From: Paragonimus skrjabini miyazakii
Lineage: Eukaryota; Platyhelminthes; Trematoda; Plagiorchiida; Troglotrematidae
Direction: 5' to 3'
Length of the DNA stretch: 64,000 bases
Assembly: GCA_014338405.1 (NCBI GenBank)
Contig: JTDE01022235.1
Coordinates: 46,957 to 110,956 of the forward strand
The notes beneath the pieces are model-generated. The model was not told the origin of the DNA and ran no database searches. It saw only the letters and a list, made by a program, of their open reading frames with translations. The position numbers and the translations under genes are program-made. Positions 61,501-64,000 of this stretch are shown here, one piece after another (the stretch's first letter is position 1; each line of letters begins with the position of its first letter).

Positions 61501-63285
61501 TTTTGACCACGGTCTACACTCCCCATTAAGTTAGCAACAGTGGACCATGTTGTCTGCCAAGTTGCGAGCCCTATGATCTATCTGAACTCTGACTGTAAGC
61601 TTTGGGATAGATGATCAGTAATGTGGGTGTCGGTGGCGTTAACATAGTCGTTGTACGCTCGAAATGACTCTGAAGTAAAGGCAAGTATTGTAGCATGGTC
61701 ACAACTAATCTGTCTTGCATATATCGTCACACTCTCATCTGCTATTCAATAGTTTATCTACAAGATGTAACCAAAATGCTATTGATTGCTTGAAAGTATG
61801 CATATATTTTCTGTAATTGAAGTTCTATGACTTCTAATGTTGTGTGACAGACTGTTACTAGTATCAGGTATTGCTGCATTGTAGTAGATAAAGGTATCGG
61901 TGAAAATTTGGCTTTATCTTGTTCTCACATCGAATTACAGTGCTTCAGTCAAGTACGCGACATTTTGAATGTTGCTGCGAAAAAAGTCAGTTATGCAAAC
62001 AGCTGTTTTCGGTTACATAAGGCACATGCGTTTAATATGTGAAAAATTAGAGCGTCAAATGGGTCATCAAAATCACGGACATAGGGCGAATCTCGGTCTA
62101 CTGGAGGGGGTGGGAGTGTTGGTGACTGTGTGGTATTATCACTCATGCCTGCCGTGTGACATGCGTTCGGTGATGTCAAGTGGTTCGCACCTGCTTGGGT
62201 TTCAAGTAGCTGTGGAATAGTTGGCCAAGGGAGATGTAGGGCCTGCACGAACTGTTTTGGGAACACAGACAGGGGTTGTAGAGTCTGATGGCAATTACCT
62301 CGGCCGTTGATAACAGTTTCAATCTGACAGCTCTGGAGTGGGCTTGACAAACCTTGTAGATGACTCGGAGGGCTTCATCCGGCTCAATTTGATGACCAGT
62401 GTCAATTAGATGAGAACCGATTGCACTGGAAATGGGCCCTATCGAACCGTTAAGAAGCCATTTTGAGAGTTGTCCACAAATCCTTTTTGGTAGCCGCCTT
62501 GTGGATCTCCCAATGTGATCCCAAAGTCTCCGAACTGACTTATTTAACTTGCTCTAACTTTTCATATATAAAACGCATGTACTCTATGTAATTGTAAAAG
62601 CCCGATTGAGAGTAACCGAAAACAGCTGTTACAACAAAGTCGACATTCGTTTAGTTTCTTATTTTTCGCGTCACACACAAGCATACACTGGTCTCGTAAC
62701 TGTGTAGTATATAGTGCGCCCACATGCGCTGCTGGACAGGTAAAGATGATCATCACACTGGTTGTTATTTTCACATTCATGTATCCACCGCTAAGATTTT
62801 TTCGAATGATGCGATAAACGATTCCGGTTTAACATTGCTTTCCATGTTCACACAATAACACAATACTTGTTATGCTTCCTCAACACCAATTCACAACTAG
62901 TTCAGGACTCAGAATACACTTTAACCATAAAGATTTATGCACAATATCATTCCCAAAACACTGATCTTGTTGTTCTCTCTGATAAGCCATCATTTCAAAT
63001 GTTACTTGAAAATGTGCAACCTCACCTACCCATTTTATATATCACAGTGATTGCGTTATCTATGCGTCCGTGAATACATTCACCAGTCTGCTCGCTGGCC
63101 TGATTATATTCTCCACACTCGGCCACATGTCCACGGTCGCAAATGTGCCAATCTCTTCGGTGGCGGAGTCTGGACCTGGTCTAGCATTTGTTGTCTACCC
63201 GAAAGCGTTGAGTATTATGCCCATCAGCCCATTTTGGTCTGTGTGCTTTTTCACAATGATTCTACTGCTGGGTGTCGACAGTCAG
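28264..63285 (+). CDS. SLC6-family Na+/Cl--dependent transporter (partial gene, 7 exons)
   Basis: A plasma-membrane symporter that couples Na+ and Cl- gradients to uptake of a small amino acid or related neurotransmitter. Exons 28264-28510, 29656-29787, 37510-37807, 43453-43585, 53171-53305, 59183-59286 and 63048-63285 join in phase (1, 1, 2, 0, 0, 2, then 0) into 429 codons. Visible: N-terminal tail 1-53, TM1 with GLGNVWRFPYLCYKNGGG, and TM2 to TM7 plus the start of TM8 ending LLGVDSQ. Predicted Na+ ligands N69, S327, N359, D427 and S428 and Cl- ligands Y89, Q323, S327, N359 and S363 are all present. C167 and C176 form the usual EL2 disulfide pair, with four N-glycosylation sequons after them. 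Gly66 replaces the Asp of monoamine carriers, so a GABA/taurine/creatine/betaine-type substrate is likeliest; the exact one cannot be read. TM9 to TM12 and the C-terminus lie off the window. Confidence 0.95.
28511..29655 (+). other. intron 1
   Basis: 1,145 bp, phase 1, GTAAAT...CAG. No repeat family recognised inside. Confidence 0.9.
29656..29787 (+). CDS. SLC6 transporter exon 2 (TM2, IL1)
   Basis: Residues 83 to 126 plus the first base of 127. The acceptor is CCGTGCAG, the donor GTAAGT. Codes TFLIPYFVSVFAAGLP, then FLLEVTLGQLTSQGG and WNICPLF. Y89 is the predicted Cl- ligand. Residue 84 is Thr where nearly all relatives have Ala after GGG. Confidence 0.95.
29788..32065. other. intron 2, left part
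   Basis: No repeat or nested gene recognised. A 108-codon frame at 30673-30999 has no family resemblance. Confidence 0.5.
32054..32065. repeat. left copy of 12-bp direct repeat (target-site duplication)
   Basis: AGATTCTGGTAA, identical to 32437-32448, immediately bordering family C copy C2. Length and position fit a retroposition target duplication. Confidence 0.7.
32066..32436. mobile_element. family C head-to-head tRNA-like inverted dimer (copy C2, best preserved)
   Basis: Two tRNA-like arms, minus at 32125-32204 and plus at 32330-32409, have their 5' ends inward. The left arm, read on its own strand, has a perfect 7-bp acceptor pairing (GGCTTCG with CGAAGCC), a D-arm like GCCCAGCTGGTAGAGAGC and a perfect 5-bp T-stem (GCTGG-TTCGAAT-CCAGC). 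The anticodon-like arm (TGCC/GGCA) is followed by an over-long variable region, so this is not a working tRNA gene. Inner ends extend the palindrome (GCCACGCCAGGAGCTCGGAAA on both sides), around a core of about 90 bases (32221-32312). Outer tails share TTTCACAGTTGG. It lies in intron 2. Confidence 0.85.
32437..32448. repeat. right copy of 12-bp direct repeat (target-site duplication)
   Basis: AGATTCTGGTAA directly follows the right tail of copy C2 and equals 32054-32065. Confidence 0.7.
32449..37509. other. intron 2, right part
   Basis: About 5 kb without a recognised gene or repeat family. Frames at 33697-33912 (minus) and 34696-34950 (minus) are short and unsupported. Confidence 0.5.
37510..37807 (+). 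CDS. SLC6 transporter exon 3 (TM3, EL2)
   Basis: Residues 127 to 225 plus two bases of E226. The acceptor is TTCATCAG, the donor GTAAGT. TM3 carries the Tyr pair Y142-Y143; the second corresponds to the substrate-site Tyr140 of GAT1. EL2 has PWTLC (C167) and WNTDGC (C176), sequons at N183, N189, N196 and N211, and a Ser/Gly-rich stretch (198-204), ending in the conserved EFWE. Confidence 0.95.
37808..43452. other. intron 3 with an assembly gap
   Basis: 5,645 bp as assembled, phase 2. It contains a TA-rich run (38805-38826) and a GC-richer patch at 41500-41700 without a recognised family. No nested gene seen. Confidence 0.7.
38414..38513. other. assembly gap (100 N)
   Basis: One hundred unknown bases within intron 3. 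Confidence 1.
43453..43585 (+). CDS. SLC6 transporter exon 4 (EL2 end, TM4)
   Basis: Starts with the last base of E226 and ends at K270 (phase 0). The acceptor is GACAAACAG, the donor GTAAGT. Codes RNVLGISNGIEHMGNVRW, TM4 (ALCLLLAWMIIFLCIF) and RGIKTSGK, the family's TM4-TM5 junction. Confidence 0.95.
44040..44080 (-). ncRNA. schistosome-type hammerhead ribozyme remnant
   Basis: Nineteen contiguous bases equal the CTGATGA core plus stem II (GTCC-CAAATA-GG) of the SM-alpha hammerhead as I know it. The 3' part has decayed: GGTCTACC stands where GGACGAAA is expected, so the GAAA of the catalytic core is lost and this copy should not cleave. Confidence 0.75.
44040..44165 (-). mobile_element. family A tRNA-like + SM-alpha-type hammerhead repeat (copy A1)
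   Basis: On the minus strand a tRNA-like head has an A box TGGTCTAGTGG (44139-44149) and a B box GGGTTTGATTC (44085-44095). A few bases later comes CTGATGAGTCCCAAATAGG (44059-44077), the 5' core and stem II of a hammerhead ribozyme. Schistosome SM-alpha repeats have the same design: Pol III boxes followed by a hammerhead. The element is non-coding. A degraded relative lies at 11300-11425. Confidence 0.75.
45516..46560. repeat. degenerate GAN-repeat tract (Asp-rich in one frame)
   Basis: About 1 kb of GAT/GAC/AAT-type triplets with scattered breaks. One plus-strand frame reads as a long acidic string (for example GDDGEDANNTNNN then GDDDCEEGYDEND) with few stops, resuming at 46390-46550. The minus strand gives a hydrophobic 186-codon frame that is a by-product of the composition. 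Best read as an old, expanded trinucleotide tract; a decayed acidic protein is the alternative. Confidence 0.65.
49203..49460 (-). mobile_element. family D repeat (copy D2)
   Basis: Minus-strand copy in intron 4. It shares CACACAACCACGAAG, GCAAACCCTGTA and CGCCTACACTTTGCAAA with copy D1. The microsatellite end has decayed to TCATCACCATTTTCATGATC-like sequence. Confidence 0.7.
51400..51750 (-). mobile_element. family B tRNA-like + hammerhead repeat (copy B3, most complete)
   Basis: On the minus strand: a leader (51750-51640), a tRNA-like head with an A box like TCAATGGCGCAGTGG and a B box like GAATTCTAGTCC (51625-51570), the hammerhead at 51556-51511, and a tail to about 51400 that matches bases 1-70 of the window. 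About 350 bp overall. It has no reading frame, so it would depend on Pol III transcription and a partner reverse transcriptase. Confidence 0.75.
51511..51556 (-). ncRNA. type-I hammerhead ribozyme motif (B3)
   Basis: Minus strand: stem I GCACTA pairs with TAGTG after the cleavage site; core TTGACGT (two changes from CTGACGA); stem II GCTTT-AATG-AGAGC; GAAA intact; minimal palindromic stem III ACTCGAGT; cleavage triplet GTC. With B1 and B2 it defines an intact consensus. This copy's core changes should impair cleavage. Confidence 0.7.
51896..52010 (+). mobile_element. family C single arm, 5'-truncated (copy C5)
   Basis: Begins inside the D-arm (CAGCTGGTAGAGC) and keeps TTGCCGCGTTGAGGCATGG, the B box, GCCGAAGCCC and the tail TTTTCACAGTTGGGTCTC. 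There is no partner arm or core, so it is either a half element or a truncated insertion. Confidence 0.75.
53171..53305 (+). CDS. SLC6 transporter exon 5 (TM5, EL3)
   Basis: Forty-five whole codons, residues 271 to 315. The acceptor is CCGTTTCAG, the donor GTAAGT. Codes MYVTATTPYIFMFILLGRA and the EL3 block YYVIPDWKKL. TATxPY and the G-R-A-L turn are family hallmarks. Confidence 0.95.
53306..56194. other. intron 5, left part
   Basis: Phase 0 donor GTAAGT at 53306. No recognised repeat or gene up to the family D copy. Confidence 0.55.
56195..56985 (-). mobile_element. family D repeat (copy D3), split by a solo LTR
   Basis: The inner part 56195-56530 and outer part 56883-56985 are contiguous in copy D1 (26704-27180) but separated here by a 352-bp insert. 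The outer part shares CATCTCACTTAACGTTTTC-like and GAGTCGCGAGG-like sequence with 27105-27160. Confidence 0.7.
56531..56882. mobile_element. probable solo LTR (352 bp) nested in family D
   Basis: Starts TGTTAGG and ends in CA. Flanks are CATCAT on the left and CATCAA on the right, an almost exact 6-bp duplication. The empty site can be read in copy D1, which lacks the segment. It contains a CCCAATAAACG polyadenylation-type signal near 56795, an inverted GTTAGgAGAcGCaTCTTCTAAC-like start and a (GATC) run at 56581-56592. No internal retrotransposon genes, hence a solo LTR. Orientation is not fixed, though the AATAAA favours plus. Confidence 0.6.
57000..59182. other. intron 5, right part
   Basis: No recognised family. 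It includes a short CA-rich run at 58711-58735. It ends at acceptor CTGTTTTAG before exon 6. Confidence 0.5.
59183..59286 (+). CDS. SLC6 transporter exon 6 (TM6)
   Basis: Residues 316 to 349 plus two bases of R350. The acceptor is CTGTTTTAG, the donor GTAAGC. VWADAGSQIFFSY then SISLGSLTALGSYN: Q323 and S327 line the Cl-/Na+ sites, and the unwound TM6 segment SISLG helps bind substrate. The LTALGSYN string favours the GABA/taurine/creatine group over monoamine or glycine carriers. Confidence 0.95.
59399..59836. mobile_element. family C inverted dimer (copy C4, degraded)
   Basis: The left arm (59455-59515, minus) keeps CCGGCTAGATTCGA and CCAGCTGAGTTAGGCCGAAG; the right arm (about 59720-59830, plus) keeps GAATCCAGTCGAAGCC and TTTTTCATAGCTGGATCTCATCT. 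The core (59630-59715) has GATTCCATATGAGACAGTAGGACGG-like sequence matching 32262-32290. It has a longer left spacer than C2, similar to C1. Lies in intron 6. Confidence 0.7.
59837..61985. other. intron 6 middle part
   Basis: No recognised gene. A (TA)n run lies at 60972-60990. Confidence 0.5.
61987..62632. repeat. inverted repeat arms flanking the GIY-YIG fragment
   Basis: The left arm (61987-62052, plus) and right arm (62632-62545, minus) share AACAGCTGTTTTCGGTTAC and then CATGCGTTT.ATAT.TGAAAA.TTAGAGC, with a 25-bp insert in the right arm. Both would code TAVFGY, MR and EKLE in corresponding frames. They point inward toward the endonuclease fragment. Confidence 0.65.
62176..62526 (-). pseudogene. 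Penelope-like element GIY-YIG endonuclease domain fragment
   Basis: A 117-codon minus-strand frame, open through to TGA at 62176, reads LWDHIGRSTRRLPKRI, then AIGSHLIDTGHQI, ALRVIYKV, LLSTAEVIAIRLYNPCLC and ends SYLKPKQV. The HIG-R-R block, the GH after an HL-DTGH turn, and the E-A-I then K/R-L-x-P-x-LC end match the C-terminal GIY-YIG region of Penelope-like elements. The RT part is absent here. Its ATG is missing, so it is a fragment of a larger ORF. It is flanked by inverted repeats at 61987-62052 and 62545-62632. Confidence 0.7.
63048..63285 (+). CDS. SLC6 transporter exon 7 (TM7, EL4, start of TM8)
   Basis: Begins with the last base of R350 after acceptor ATCACAG and ends at Q429 before GTAACT. 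It holds TM7 (NTFTSLLAGLIIFSTLG; N359 and S363 are ion ligands), EL4 with PISSVAESGPGLAF and YPKAL, and the start of TM8 with D427 and S428 of the Na2 site. The next exon is not seen before the window ends; the gap at 63651 or DNA beyond 64000 may hold it. Confidence 0.95.
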
Positions 63286-63650
63286 GTAACTGCTGTTTTG
63301 TTGGTCAAACATTTCGCACACAAATTCCCCAGCCACTTGTTAACCATGTATTGCTTCTTTGTTTCACCTGGTTATCACAATGACGCGTGCTAAAGTTTTT
63401 AAAGAAAATCCAGTTGGGTGAGCCAGTAGGTCGACCGTTTCTCAGTAAGCCATTCACCGACAAATTATGAAGTAACCGAGCGCGTACTTCGTGTGACTTT
63501 TCACTGAGACATGCCGCGAAAGTATGTTGCTCACATGAGCGGCTTATACACTAAGCTCATGTGATTTTGACTATTTGTTTTCAACAAATATGGGTAGTTG
63601 AAAACTGAAAGGCACCCACATTTGCTTGCGGTTTCGGCATTCCGTTAATN
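63286..63650. other. intron 7, first part
   Basis: Begins with donor GTAACT. No further transporter exon and no repeat recognised. Confidence 0.6.
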
Positions 63651-63749
63651 NNNNNNNNNNNNNNNNNNNNNNNNNNNNNNNNNNNNNNNNNNNNNNNNNN
63701 NNNNNNNNNNNNNNNNNNNNNNNNNNNNNNNNNNNNNNNNNNNNNNNNN
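63651..63749. other. assembly gap (about 100 N)
   Basis: Ninety-nine N as printed, within the intron that follows exon 7. Confidence 1.
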
Positions 63750-63754
63750 AATCC

Positions 63755-63880
63755 TTTCTGCTGACTTATTTCAGAGGAAAGTTTTAAATCCGTGTTTCTC
63801 TTTTACTAGATCTAATCAGTAGTGTGTGTCCTCGTCAAGACCGGAAGTTGTACTCTAGTACTAGTGTTTTAGATACGACG
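63755..63880 (-). mobile_element. family B hammerhead-bearing fragment (copy B4)
   Basis: Minus strand: ACACTACTGATTAGATCTAG, then AAAGAGAAACACGG, aligns with the hammerhead of the other copies, with the core partly decayed (CTGATTA, GAAA kept). It lies next to the gap, so more of the element may be missing. Confidence 0.5.
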
Positions 63881-64000
63881 CCAGTATAATACCAGTAAGC
63901 TTGATCAAATGCTCAGGTGAGTTTATATACAATTCATCAGGTTGAAACCAAAAGGTGACCAGAAAATGTGACGCATACAAACTTAAAAAGCTGTCCAGGA

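Overview
The window is eukaryotic: long AT-rich non-coding stretches, GT-AG introns of 1 to 10 kb, several families of interspersed repeats, microsatellites and three N-gaps (about 100 bases each) typical of a draft scaffold. The transposon relics (CR1-like and other non-LTR elements, Penelope-like elements, tRNA-headed repeats that carry hammerhead-ribozyme motifs like those of schistosome SM-alpha) point to a flatworm, most likely a digenean trematode. The species cannot be named from the sequence.

Only one protein-coding gene is recognised. It is on the + strand, from an ATG at 28264 to beyond the right edge, and encodes a Na+/Cl- dependent neurotransmitter or amino-acid symporter of the SLC6 family. 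Seven coding exons (28264-28510, 29656-29787, 37510-37807, 43453-43585, 53171-53305, 59183-59286, 63048-63285) join with matching phases into 429 codons without a stop. They cover the N-terminus, TM1 to TM7 and the start of TM8. The remaining third of the protein lies outside the window. The sequence groups with the GABA/taurine/creatine/betaine side of the family, not with monoamine transporters.

The left part (1-28230) has no supported host gene. It is a graveyard of mobile DNA: a candidate solo LTR (5649-5984), hammerhead-bearing tRNA-like repeats (1-75, 10200-10470, 11300-11425, 15215-15560), a Penelope-like reverse transcriptase fragment (19760-20040, minus), a CR1-like LINE with endonuclease, pre-RT and RT in order (21342-22981, minus), a second LINE RT fragment (24296-24844, plus) and a repeat family ending in (GAT)n (18050-18285, 26704-27180).

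The introns hold more of the same: a tRNA-like family arranged as head-to-head inverted dimers (the copy at 32066-32436 is flanked by a 12-bp direct repeat; related copies at 3519-3948, 51896-52010, 59399-59836), another hammerhead/tRNA-like copy at 44040-44165 with 19 bases identical to the schistosome hammerhead core, a 1-kb degenerate GAN-repeat tract, a probable solo LTR nested in an older repeat (56531-56882), and a Penelope-type GIY-YIG endonuclease fragment (62176-62526, minus). The most unusual content is this set of tRNA-headed, ribozyme-bearing and palindromic repeats around the transporter.
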